This document shows positions 26,329 to 34,185 of a DNA stretch of 64,000 nt, piece by piece. Under the pieces are notes generated by a model, which made no database searches, was not told where the DNA came from, and was given only the letters and a program-made list of their open reading frames with translations. Positions within the stretch are counted from its first letter, which is position 1. Every line of letters begins with the position of its first letter. The stretch lies in assembly GCF_036924525.1 (NCBI RefSeq), contig NZ_JAZHRU010000001.1, positions 2,199,001 to 2,263,000 of the forward strand, given 5' to 3'. Made by a program: the position numbers and the translations under genes. The DNA is from Bradyrhizobium sp. AZCC 1719. GTDB taxonomy: Bacteria; Pseudomonadota; Alphaproteobacteria; Rhizobiales; Xanthobacteraceae.

Positions 26329-27774
26329 ATGAACTACATGAACGTCGACTATTCGACCAAAATCCCCAACAACGTCAATCTCAGCGAAGACCGCCAGGTG
26401 CTGAAGGCGCTGGAAGGCTGGCATCCCGGTTATATGGACTGGTGGGGCGACATGGGGCCGGAAGGTTTTCAGCAGTCGCTGGTTTACTTGCGCACCGCCT
26501 ATTCGGTCGATCCGCGCGGTTGGGCCAAGTTCGACTACGTCAAGATGCCGGAATATCGCTGGGGTATCCTTCTTGCTCCCCAGGAAGAGAACCGCGTCAT
26601 TCCCTTTGGCGAGAATTACGGCAAGCCGGCCTGGCAGGAGGTCCCCGGCGAACATCGCGCCACGCTGCGCCGCCTGATCGTGATCCAGGGCGACACTGAG
26701 CCAGCCTCCGTCGAGCAGCAGCGCCATCTCGGCAAGACCGCGCCCTCGCTCTACGACCTGCGCAACCTGTTCCAGGTCAATGTCGAGGAAGGCCGCCATC
26801 TCTGGGCGATGGTCTATCTCCTGCAGAAATATTTCGGCCGCGACGGCCGCGAGGAGGCCGACGATTTGTTGCGCCGCCGCTCGGGCGATGCGGATTCCCC
26901 GCGCATGCTCGGTGCCTTCAATGAGGCGACGCCGGACTGGCTGTCGTTCTTCATGTTCACCTATTTCACCGACCGCGACGGCAAGATGCAGTTGCACTCG
27001 CTGGCGCAATCCGGCTTCGATCCGCTGTCGCGCACCTGCCGCTTCATGCTGACCGAAGAGGCGCATCACATGTTCGTCGGCGAGACCGGCATCAGCCGCG
27101 TCGTGCAGCGCACCTGCGAGGCGATGAAGGCGGCCGGCATCACCGATCCGACCGATGTCGCCAAGGTCCGCGCGCTCGGCGTGATCGACCTGCCGACCAT
27201 CCAGAAGAAGCTGAACCTGCACTATTCGCTGTCGCTCGATCTCTTTGGTTCGGAAGTCTCGACCAACGCGGCGAATGCCTTCAATGCCGGCATCAAGGGC
27301 CGTTACAAGGAAACCCAGATCGACGACGACCACCAGCTCAAGAACGCCACCTATCCGGTGCTCAAGCTGGTCGACGGCGTGATCACGCGGGTCGACGAGC
27401 CGGCGCTGACCGCGCTCAACATGCGGCTGCGCGACGACTACACGCAGGATTGCGTCAAGGGCATGCTGCGCTGGAACAAGGTGATCTCGACCGCGGGCTA
27501 TCAGTACAAGCTGACCCTGCCGAACGTCGCGTTCCACCGACAGATCGGCGAGTTCAAGGACGTCCATGCCACGCCCGACGGCGTCCTGATCGACGATGCC
27601 ACCTGGAACCAACGCAAGGGCGAATGGTTGCCTTCGTCGCAGGACGGCGACTTCATCGCCTCGCTGATGAAGCCGGTCACCGAAGCCGGCCAGTACGCCT
27701 CCTGGATCTCGCCGCCGAAAGTCGGCATCGACAACAAGCCCGGCGATTTCGAGTACGTGAAGATCGAAACCTGA
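26329..27774 (+). CDS. boxB: BoxB, benzoyl-CoA 2,3-epoxidase oxygenase component
   Basis: A 481-residue class I diiron oxygenase. Iron-ligand blocks are visible as VEEGRHLWAMVYLL (E-x2-R-H) and TEEAHHMFVGETG (E-x2-H), with PDWLSFFMFTYFTDRDGKMQL between them. BoxB inserts one oxygen atom into benzoyl-CoA to give 2,3-epoxybenzoyl-CoA, using electrons from the reductase BoxA. I chose the ATG at 26329 because GGAGG lies 5 bases before it; upstream in-frame codons come from the repeat. BoxA is not encoded next to it or anywhere in this window, so the reductase must be encoded elsewhere or replaced. Confidence 0.95.
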   Translation: MNYMNVDYSTKIPNNVNLSEDRQVLKALEGWHPGYMDWWGDMGPEGFQQSLVYLRTAYSVDPRGWAKFDYVKMPEYRWGILLAPQEENRVIPFGENYGKPAWQEVPGEHRATLRRLIVIQGDTEPASVEQQRHLGKTAPSLYDLRNLFQVNVEEGRHLWAMVYLLQKYFGRDGREEADDLLRRRSGDADSPRMLGAFNEATPDWLSFFMFTYFTDRDGKMQLHSLAQSGFDPLSRTCRFMLTEEAHHMFVGETGISRVVQRTCEAMKAAGITDPTDVAKVRALGVIDLPTIQKKLNLHYSLSLDLFGSEVSTNAANAFNAGIKGRYKETQIDDDHQLKNATYPVLKLVDGVITRVDEPALTALNMRLRDDYTQDCVKGMLRWNKVISTAGYQYKLTLPNVAFHRQIGEFKDVHATPDGVLIDDATWNQRKGEWLPSSQDGDFIASLMKPVTEAGQYASWISPPKVGIDNKPGDFEYVKIET

Positions 27775-27802
27775 ACCCGCCCCGCAATCGGGGAGCAGTA
27801 AC

Positions 27803-28087
27803 ATGGACCCCGACCGCGACCTCGAACAACTAAGCCGCGACCAATTGGTCGCGGAGGTGAAGCGCCTCAGAGCAGGCATCCGCGCGCACCGCGACAGCAC
27901 CGGTCACGACCTCTGCTGGCATCATCCCGATCTCTGGGGCCTGTTGCCCGAGCGCGTCACGCCCGAAGTGGCTGTCCCGCCTTGGCCGAAATTCCTGCGC
28001 GGCTGCGTGCGCTATCGCGAAGCGCTGGAGCGCGAACTGCCCAACGCGCCGAAGGCTGATGTCGAATATGATAAGGACGAGCCGTAA
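27803..28087 (+). CDS. Small conserved protein downstream of boxB
   Basis: A 94-residue soluble protein starting 28 bases after boxB, with GGGGAG before its ATG. It has a helical N-terminus (EQLSRDQLVAEVKRLRAGIR, coiled-coil-like) and a distinctive Trp/His-rich centre (DLCWHHPDLWGLLPE), then VAVPPWPKFLRGCVRYREAL. I recall similar unnamed proteins in Bradyrhizobium but know no function. Its tight spacing suggests co-expression with boxB, and the His/Cys cluster could bind a metal. This is speculation. Confidence 0.65.
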   Translation: MDPDRDLEQLSRDQLVAEVKRLRAGIRAHRDSTGHDLCWHHPDLWGLLPERVTPEVAVPPWPKFLRGCVRYREALERELPNAPKADVEYDKDEP

Positions 28088-28092
28088 TTCTA

Positions 28093-28234
28093 CGTCGCCC
28101 CGGCCTTGAGCCGGGGCCCATAACCACCGGCCGTCGTTGTTTTGGCACGGCGTCTGCTATCGTGCGTTATTGATGGATCACGCGGTATGGGTCCCGGCGC
28201 CCGTGCGCAATTGCGCCACTAGGCCGGGACGACG
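28093..28234. repeat. Palindromic intergenic repeat, family A (copy 2)
   Basis: Bounded by CGTCGCCCCGGCC and GGCCGGGACGACG, it contains CCCATAACCAC on one side and a diverged ATGGGTCCC on the other. It lies directly beside the SDR gene fragment at 28255-28311. Confidence 0.7.
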
Positions 28235-28254
28235 TTGGCTTCGGGGCTGCGGAT

Positions 28255-28311
28255 CTACCCTGCGATCTCACTTCCCGCGGTCGCATAGACTACCCCGCCG
28301 TCGACAGCGAT
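28255..28311 (-). pseudogene. Orphan 3' end of an SDR gene (last 18 codons plus stop)
   Basis: On the minus strand this stretch encodes IAVDGGVVYATAGSEIAG followed by TAG. That is identical in protein to the C-terminus of the intact SDR at 29927-30727. The DNA differs at 7 of 57 positions, all third-codon-position synonymous changes. Upstream of this block the similarity stops. It is therefore a remnant of a homologous but diverged gene, not a fresh duplication. Confidence 0.85.
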
Positions 28312-28462
28312 GACGACCAACGCCAACGAGGCGGCCGGAGCTGGCGCAAAATATGCGTGAAAACATTCAGGGTTCTTTCAAGAAGGCAGCCGTTCCCTTA
28401 TGAGGAGCGGTAGGGCCACTATTCTCGCTCCAGTAGACGTGGTGGCCATCGGGGACCTTTGA

Positions 28463-29746
28463 ATGTTTGGCTGGATCAAGAAGAATTTGTTCGGGAAACA
28501 GGCCGAAGTCGATCCATACGATCAATGCACCATCGAATTCATCGAGGAATGCAAGCGGCAGAACTGTGTGCCGGCGAGCTACGACCCTCAGGCGCGTAGC
28601 TTCCAGTTCACCGACGGGAGGAACGTCAATCTCCACAATCTCTTTGCCGCCTGGCTGCCGCTCGACCAGCAGGGCCGTGCGGAGGCAGTCGCGAGGTTTG
28701 TTCGATCGATTGACGAGTCCCCGAAACATGCAGACATCTCGCCGGAGGCGCTTCCCGATCAACTGATGCCCGGCATTCGTCCCCGTGCATTGATTGGAAA
28801 CGCGCTGCTGCAGCATTGGATCGACGGAGCGCCGGCTGATGCGACCACCGAGATCGCCTGGCTTCCATTCGCAGCCGACCTTGCAGCCTGTGTCGTTCGC
28901 GACATGCCCCTGACGATGGCGCCGATGGCACGTGACAATCTGGCGTTCGCCGGTCTTCCCATTGAAGACGCGATGTCGAAAGCGATGTCGAATTTCCGCG
29001 CGAGAATGCCGGCGGTTGTTTTCGAGCCTGTCGGGAACGGTGTCTTCGGCTGTAACAACTTCCAGGATCATCAATCCGCGTTGCTTCTGCTGGAGCCCGG
29101 CAAGGACTACGCCTTGCCGCCTATCGAAGGTGCTCCCGTCGCGCTCGTTCCAGGCCGGAACGTCTTCTATCTGACCGGAAGCGCCAATCTGCCGGGGCTG
29201 ATCACGCTGCTGGAGATGTCCGAGACGGCAGGTCAGACGCCAAATTTCTGCTCATCGATGATCTTGCAATGGGCCGGCGATCGCTGGTCAGAATTTCGTT
29301 TCGAACCGGGCACCGCTAATGCTGACCGTCAGCGACTGATTGCGCTGCGTCAGGCGACAGCCGATTACGCATCTCAAAAACAAATGCTGGATCAATATTA
29401 CCTGAATCAGGGGTTGGACATTGCAGTTTCCGAACTTCTGGCCTTCCAGAAACAGGATCGGGCGGCTTCGGTCATCAGCATTACAGTTCTGGCCTCGGGC
29501 ACCAGCGGTACGCTCTTGCCGCAGGCTGAACGCCTCAGCTTTGTCAGGCAGACCATCGATCCCAAGACCGGAGTGGCGCAGAATGGCTCTGAAGACGTTG
29601 CCGATGTCACATGGTCCGAAGCGATGGACATGGTCGGCCATTTGTTCGAGCCAGTCGACCATCTCTATCCACCGCGTTTCCGCGCCCTGGGTTTCCCTGA
29701 AGCCGACGCCTGGACGAAACTGAAGGCGTTGACGCGACGGGTTTGA
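28463..29746 (+). CDS. DUF1444-like protein of unknown function
   Basis: A 427-residue soluble protein with no signal peptide. The middle part (residues about 150-245: MARDNLAFAGLPIEDAM, then ALLLLEPGKDYALPP and LVPGRNVFYLTGSANLPGL) resembles the DUF1444 family by eye. The C-terminal third carries another domain, with LERLSFVRQT-like and DVADVTWSEAMDMVG blocks. The start MFGWIKKNLFGK is weakly amphipathic. The gene looks less GC-rich than its neighbours and lies between an SDR 3' fragment and the intact SDR, which suggests it arrived by recombination. Function unknown. Confidence 0.7.
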   Translation: MFGWIKKNLFGKQAEVDPYDQCTIEFIEECKRQNCVPASYDPQARSFQFTDGRNVNLHNLFAAWLPLDQQGRAEAVARFVRSIDESPKHADISPEALPDQLMPGIRPRALIGNALLQHWIDGAPADATTEIAWLPFAADLAACVVRDMPLTMAPMARDNLAFAGLPIEDAMSKAMSNFRARMPAVVFEPVGNGVFGCNNFQDHQSALLLLEPGKDYALPPIEGAPVALVPGRNVFYLTGSANLPGLITLLEMSETAGQTPNFCSSMILQWAGDRWSEFRFEPGTANADRQRLIALRQATADYASQKQMLDQYYLNQGLDIAVSELLAFQKQDRAASVISITVLASGTSGTLLPQAERLSFVRQTIDPKTGVAQNGSEDVADVTWSEAMDMVGHLFEPVDHLYPPRFRALGFPEADAWTKLKALTRRV

Positions 29747-29791
29747 GTCCGGTAAGGCGCTCAAAGCGCAATCCGCGCTTCCAACAAAAGC

Positions 29792-29905
29792 TGTCACCCG
29801 CGAAGGCGGGTGATCCAGTCGACACTGGCCTCAATCACAGAAACACCGTGGTCAACCAATTGAGGCCGCGGCGTACTGGATACCCCGCCTTCGCGGGGTA
29901 TGACA
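29792..29905. repeat. Palindromic intergenic repeat, family D (copy 1)
   Basis: The element contains GTCACCCGCGAAGGCGGGTGATCCAGT at the left and GTACTGGATACCCCGCC...GGGGTATGACAG at the right. A second copy is at 52947-53050. It lies between the DUF1444-like gene and the converging SDR gene. Confidence 0.75.
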
Positions 29906-29926
29906 GCCAGCGGTGCGTCCGCCACA

Positions 29927-30727
29927 CTACCCCGCAATCTCACTCCCCGCGGTCGCATACACCACGCCGCCGTCGACCGCGATCGTGTTGCCGACTACAT
30001 AGTCGCCGGCCCGCGAGGCGAGGTAGATCGCCACACCCGCCATGTCCTCATCGGTGCCGATGCGCCGCGCCGGAACGCGTTTTGCCACCGCGTCGGCCTG
30101 GTCGCGCGCGGCGCGGTTCATGTCCGATGCGAAGGCGCCCGGCGCGATCGCGGTGACATTGATATTGTCCTTGATCAGCTTGGCCGCCATGCGCCGCGTC
30201 AGGTGGATCACCGCAGCCTTGCTTGCGGCATAGGAATAGGTCTCCGTCGGGTTGACGAAGATGCCGTCGATGGAGGCGATGTTGATCACCTTGGCGGGAC
30301 GATCGGGCGAGGCCGCCGCGCGCAGCGGTTTCGCCAGCGCCTTGGTCAGGAAGAACAGCGACTTGACGTTGAGGTTCATCACCTTGTCCCAGCCGCTTTC
30401 CGGGAATTCGTCGAATTCCGCGCCCCACGCCGCGCCGGCATTGTTGACGAGGATGTCGAGCTTCGGCTCCAGCTTGATGATTTCGGATGCCAGCTTTTCG
30501 CAGCCTTCGACGGTCGAGATGTCGATCGGCAGCGCGATGCATTCGCCGTCATAGGCGGCGGTGAGTTCTTTGGCGGTCGCCTCGCAGGGACCTGCCTTGC
30601 GCGCGGTGATGTAAACCTTCGCCGCGCCCTGCGCGAGAAATCCGGCCGCGATCATCTTGCCGATGCCGCGCGAGCCGCCTGTCACCAGCGCGACGCGGCC
30701 GTTGAGCGAGAAAAGATTCTTGAACAT
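29927..30727 (-). CDS. Short-chain dehydrogenase/reductase (SDR)
   Basis: A 266-residue classical SDR. It has the cofactor motif TGGSRGIGKM (T-G-x3-G-x-G), the VNNAGAAWG block, a catalytic Ser in INIASIDG and the Tyr-x3-Lys pair in YSYAASKAAV, ending in DGGVVYATAG. It is an NAD(P)-dependent alcohol/ketone oxidoreductase of the FabG-like group; the substrate cannot be told. I place the start at 30727, where GGAGG lies 6 bases before ATG; the open frame continues upstream through a repeat but is not coding. Its 3' end has a diverged copy at 28255-28311. Confidence 0.9.
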   Translation of the reverse strand: MFKNLFSLNGRVALVTGGSRGIGKMIAAGFLAQGAAKVYITARKAGPCEATAKELTAAYDGECIALPIDISTVEGCEKLASEIIKLEPKLDILVNNAGAAWGAEFDEFPESGWDKVMNLNVKSLFFLTKALAKPLRAAASPDRPAKVINIASIDGIFVNPTETYSYAASKAAVIHLTRRMAAKLIKDNINVTAIAPGAFASDMNRAARDQADAVAKRVPARRIGTDEDMAGVAIYLASRAGDYVVGNTIAVDGGVVYATAGSEIAG

Positions 30728-30797
30728 TGCGTTCCTCCATTTGCTTTGCCGGAGGTTTTGGGCGTGGGAGCAGAGCGAGTCAAGGAAGGCGCCATTC

Positions 30798-30981
30798 TTC
30801 CTTCTCCCCTTGTGGGAGAAGGTGGCATAGGCGGCCTTTGGCCGCCGTCTCTTAGAACGCCGATGCTTCGCATCGGCTACGGCGCCGGATGAGGGGTTCT
30901 CTCCGCGGAAAGAACCCCTCATCCGTCTCGCTGCCGCTTCGCGCCAGCGATCCACCTTCTCCCACAAGGGGAGAAGGGAAG
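30798..30981. repeat. Large palindromic intergenic repeat, family E (copy 2)
   Basis: Outer arms CTTCTCCCCTTGTGGGAGAAGG and CCTTCTCCCACAAGGGGAGAAG lie about 140 bases apart. Between them are AGGCGGCC-TTTGGCCGCCGT and GCCGATGC-TTC-GCATCGGC, shared with copy 1 (5111-5205), and an AACCCCTCATCC/GGATGAGGGGTT pair. It fills the gap between the SDR and deacetylase genes. Confidence 0.75.
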
Positions 30982-30987
30982 TAAGGA

Positions 30988-32046
30988 CTACGCCGCGTCG
31001 ATGCGGCGAAAGCCGTTCCACATCGCGGTGGCAGCGCCGGAGGTCAGGACCGGGATGATCCGTGCGTCCTGGTAGTTGCCGTTGAGGGAGACCCGCTGCA
31101 GCGCGGTCATGTGGCCGGCGCTTTCGGGGAAGATCATGCCCGGCCGCGTCGTGACTGCCGTCTTGAATCCCGCCGCCTTCGCCAGGGCGAATTCGCGCTG
31201 GCCCGCGGCGATCCGGTCGCCATAGGGATAGGCGAGATGAAGCACCGGCCGCTGCAACTTGGCTTCGATCCGCGCGCGGCTTTCGGTCAGTTCGAGCCAA
31301 ACGGTCTCTTCGCTCTGCCGCGCCAGATTGCAATGCGTGATCGTATGCGCGCCGATCGTCACCAAGGAATCGTCCGCGAACGCCTTCAATTCCTCCCAGG
31401 ACATGCAGAGATCGCGGGCGATGAGAGACTCGTCGACATCATGGCGCGTGCATAGCGCGGAGATTTCGCGCTGCAGGTCGTGCTCGCCCGGCAGTCGACG
31501 CAGCCAGTCGTGCACGCGGTCAAAGGCGGCCTGCTTGGCTGCCGGCGTCGAGGTATCGAGGCGGATTGCTGTGCCGCCGATCGGGACTTCGATCGAGGTA
31601 GTGTTGGCGATCGCCTTTTCGAGCGCGACCCACCATAACCTTCCGGCGCCTTCGGCGAAATCGCTCGTGACGTAAACGGTGAGGGGCGCGTCAAACTCAC
31701 GCATCACCGGCAAAGCGCAATCGCGGTTGTCACGATAGCCGTCGTCGAGGGTGAAGCAGGCAAAGCGCCGCGCGAAATTCCGCTTCTGGAGTCGCTGATG
31801 CACCTCGTCCATGGTGACGATGTCGACGTCGAGCGCGCGAAGATGCGCGAGCATCGCGCGCAAGAACTCCGGCTCGACTTCGAGATGATGATTGGGCTGA
31901 AACTCGCCATCGCGGCGCGGACGGACGTGGTGCAGCATGAAAATGATGCCGACTCCTGCGAAGATTGGTCGCAGCAGGTGGTGCGCTCCGGAGAAGTACA
32001 GCGCTTCCAGCCCGGCCCGAATGACGGTGTTGCGAAGCAGTTTCAT
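30988..32046 (-). CDS. Polysaccharide deacetylase family protein (NodB homology domain)
   Basis: A 352-residue protein. The NodB-type metal motifs are present: TLDDGYRDN (catalytic/metal Asp pair) near residue 99 and GAHTITHCNL (H-x3-H) near residue 235, then LAYPYGDR as the third motif. The family removes acyl groups, usually N-acetyl, from polysaccharides. An internal region of about 100 residues between motifs 1 and 2 is longer than in compact deacetylases. No signal peptide is obvious; the N-terminal LLRPIFAGVGIIFMLHHVRP contains the first strand. It probably acts on a cell-envelope glycan, but no linked glycan genes adjoin it. Confidence 0.85.
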   Translation of the reverse strand: MKLLRNTVIRAGLEALYFSGAHHLLRPIFAGVGIIFMLHHVRPRRDGEFQPNHHLEVEPEFLRAMLAHLRALDVDIVTMDEVHQRLQKRNFARRFACFTLDDGYRDNRDCALPVMREFDAPLTVYVTSDFAEGAGRLWWVALEKAIANTTSIEVPIGGTAIRLDTSTPAAKQAAFDRVHDWLRRLPGEHDLQREISALCTRHDVDESLIARDLCMSWEELKAFADDSLVTIGAHTITHCNLARQSEETVWLELTESRARIEAKLQRPVLHLAYPYGDRIAAGQREFALAKAAGFKTAVTTRPGMIFPESAGHMTALQRVSLNGNYQDARIIPVLTSGAATAMWNGFRRIDAA

Positions 32047-32214
32047 CGAGATGCAGGGCTGCCCGGTTAATTACGGGGACGAAACTAGCGACAGACGGCT
32101 GAAGAAACTGTTAGCCGGACCGATTTCCGTCTCCTTTCGCGCCTGCGACATTTCGGGTTTGACAGCCCCGCAAGGGTTTGTTTTCTCTCCGTTCCGGACC
32201 CGGCGGGAACTCGA

Positions 32215-33609
32215 ATGCGCGGACTTTTCAAGTGGAGTAGCAAATGGTGGCCGGGTGTCATTCCGCTGGTCGTCTGTTGGGCTATCGCGGCGTGGACGAG
32301 CACCGAACCGCTGGAAATCGACCTGGCGCAGCGTTCGGCGGCGGCCCTCAAGGGCACCATCCTCGATAAGCGGCGGATCTCGGTCGAAGGCCGCGACGTG
32401 ACCCTGGCCGCAGACGCATTCTCGGAAGACGGCCGGCAGAGTGCGGTGGCTTCGGTGGAAGCGGTGCCGGGCGTGCGTTTGGTTAACGACGCAACCCGGC
32501 TCGTTCCCGAAGCCAGGCCGTTCGTCTGGTCGGCTGAACGCGACGTGGTCCGGGTAACGCTATCGGGCAGTTCGCCCCTGCCGGCGAGCAAGGGCCGGCT
32601 GATGGAGGCGGCTCGCGCCAGCCTCGGCGGTGTCGAGGTGGTCGACCGGACGACTCTTGCGCGCGGGGCGCCGCCTCGTTTCGACAATGCCGCGCTGTTG
32701 CTGATCGACCAGATCGGCAAGCTGAAGGACGGCAAGATCACGCTGTCGGACACCACGGTCAGCCTGTCCGGCATGGCACGCGAACTCGGCGGCCGCGAAG
32801 CGATTGCCGCCGCGCTGAAAAATCTGCCCGAGGGCTTTTCGATCGCGTCCAACGAGGTCAAGGCACCGCCTTACATTTTCCAGGCCTACAAGGATCCCGT
32901 CGCGGTAACGCTGACGCTGACCGGCAACGTGCCCGACAACAACGTCCACGCCGCGCTGGTGGCGGCGGCGGGGCGCAAGTTCTTCAGCGAAAAAGTCGTC
33001 GATAACCTCAAGACGAGCATCGGCGCGCCCGCAGGCTTCGCCAACGCGGTGGTACCCGCGCTCGGCGCGCTGTCGCGGCTGTCGACCGGTACGCTCGTCG
33101 TCTCCGACCGCGAGGTGAAGCTGTCGGGTGATGCGCTCTATGAAGCCGCCGCCAGTCAGATCCGCGCCGGCCTCGGCAAGGACTTTCCGCAGGGCTGGCA
33201 GTTCAAGCCGGAAATCTCGGTCAAGCCGGCCGCGGCGCCGGTGGATGCGACGGTCTGCCAACAATTATTTACCGAACTGCTCGGCAAGGCCCGGATCCGC
33301 TTCGAATCCGGCAAGGCCGACATCGTCGCCGATTCCGCCGGTCTGCTCGATCGCCTGATCGAAACCGCGTTGCGCTGTCCGGCCGCCAATATCGAGATCG
33401 CCGGACATACCGATACCGACGGCGACGAGGCGGCCAACCAGGCGCTGTCCGAGAGGCGCGCGCAGGCGGTCGCCGACTATCTGGTCAAGGCGGGATTACC
33501 CGCCAACCGGTTCAGTGCGGTCGGCTACGGCTCGACGCAGCCGATTGCGGGTAACGAGAGCGACCAGGGCAAGGCGCAGAACCGCCGTATCGATTTCGTG
33601 GTGAAGTGA
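32215..33609 (+). CDS. BON-domain and OmpA-domain envelope protein
   Basis: A 464-residue protein. One membrane segment (residues about 13-27, VIPLVVCWAIAAW) anchors it. The periplasmic part has repeated BON-like modules (for example ISVEGRDVTLAADAFSED and KITLSDTTVSLSGMARELG), and the last 120 residues form an OmpA-C peptidoglycan-binding domain (FESGKADI, IEIAGHTDTDGDEAANQALSERRAQAV and FSAVGYGSTQPIAGN in parts, NRRIDF). Such proteins link the inner membrane to the cell wall. Start at the first ATG of the frame; no strong ribosome site. The next gene follows with no gap. Confidence 0.85.
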   Translation: MRGLFKWSSKWWPGVIPLVVCWAIAAWTSTEPLEIDLAQRSAAALKGTILDKRRISVEGRDVTLAADAFSEDGRQSAVASVEAVPGVRLVNDATRLVPEARPFVWSAERDVVRVTLSGSSPLPASKGRLMEAARASLGGVEVVDRTTLARGAPPRFDNAALLLIDQIGKLKDGKITLSDTTVSLSGMARELGGREAIAAALKNLPEGFSIASNEVKAPPYIFQAYKDPVAVTLTLTGNVPDNNVHAALVAAAGRKFFSEKVVDNLKTSIGAPAGFANAVVPALGALSRLSTGTLVVSDREVKLSGDALYEAAASQIRAGLGKDFPQGWQFKPEISVKPAAAPVDATVCQQLFTELLGKARIRFESGKADIVADSAGLLDRLIETALRCPAANIEIAGHTDTDGDEAANQALSERRAQAVADYLVKAGLPANRFSAVGYGSTQPIAGNESDQGKAQNRRIDFVVK

Positions 33610-33611
33610 GC

Positions 33612-33908
33612 ATGGCCTATCTGACCACATTCTACTGGGGCTGGCTCCTGGCATCGGTGCTGCTCGGCTTCGGCATGGGCTGGATATCCGTGGTTCAGCA
33701 CGGCGAAGGCATCTCGCGGAAATGGCGGTGGGCGCTTTCGGCTTTGGTCGCGGCGCTGGTCGCAGCCGCGCTCGCGCGCATTGTGCCCGGCCGTTTCGGC
33801 TACTGGCTCGATCTCGGCCTGATCATGTTCGCACTCTATCTCTGCGGTTGTGCGATCGGATCATTGTTGCGCAACTGGGTGGTCTCGCGCACTGCACCGC
33901 CGGCCTGA
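33612..33908 (+). CDS. Small inner-membrane protein downstream of the OmpA-domain gene
   Basis: A 98-residue protein with three predicted hydrophobic segments (about residues 6-25, 37-55 and 64-85), including FYWGWLLASVLLGFGMGWIS. It begins 2 bases after the stop of the OmpA-domain gene; a GTG at 33606 that overlaps that stop is an alternative start. The pairing with a BON/OmpA protein recurs in related genomes as far as I recall, and a complex is plausible. No function is known to me. Confidence 0.65.
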   Translation: MAYLTTFYWGWLLASVLLGFGMGWISVVQHGEGISRKWRWALSALVAALVAAALARIVPGRFGYWLDLGLIMFALYLCGCAIGSLLRNWVVSRTAPPA

Positions 33909-34185
33909 CTGCATCATGAGCCGGCCAGCATCACCGCCGTCATCGTCACGGGTTGTTGACCGGTCCCGGCTATGGTCCGAAACTCCCATCGGGCGGCGGG
34001 AATGCAGAAAAACTGTGCTACCGCCGTCATCAACTTCGCCTAATATGTTGAAGAAGCGCGTTTTATTGTCGTCAGACGAATTCCACTCCGGCCCAAAACG
34101 CGCTACCAGAGGGGCAAGGGAGCCGCGTAGCGGCGGCGGGGTTCGCGCCATTGCCGTCGTCGCAGAAGCGCAATTCGAGGTGTAG

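Noticed and set aside
26173..27900. 575-residue minus-strand frame opposite boxB
   Set aside because: Longer than boxB itself but without any domain pattern; boxB on the plus strand has diiron motifs and a ribosome site.
28255..29983. Reading the repeated SDR ends as att sites of an integrated element
   Set aside because: The copies differ at seven synonymous sites and no integrase lies between them, so site-specific integration is less likely than homologous exchange.
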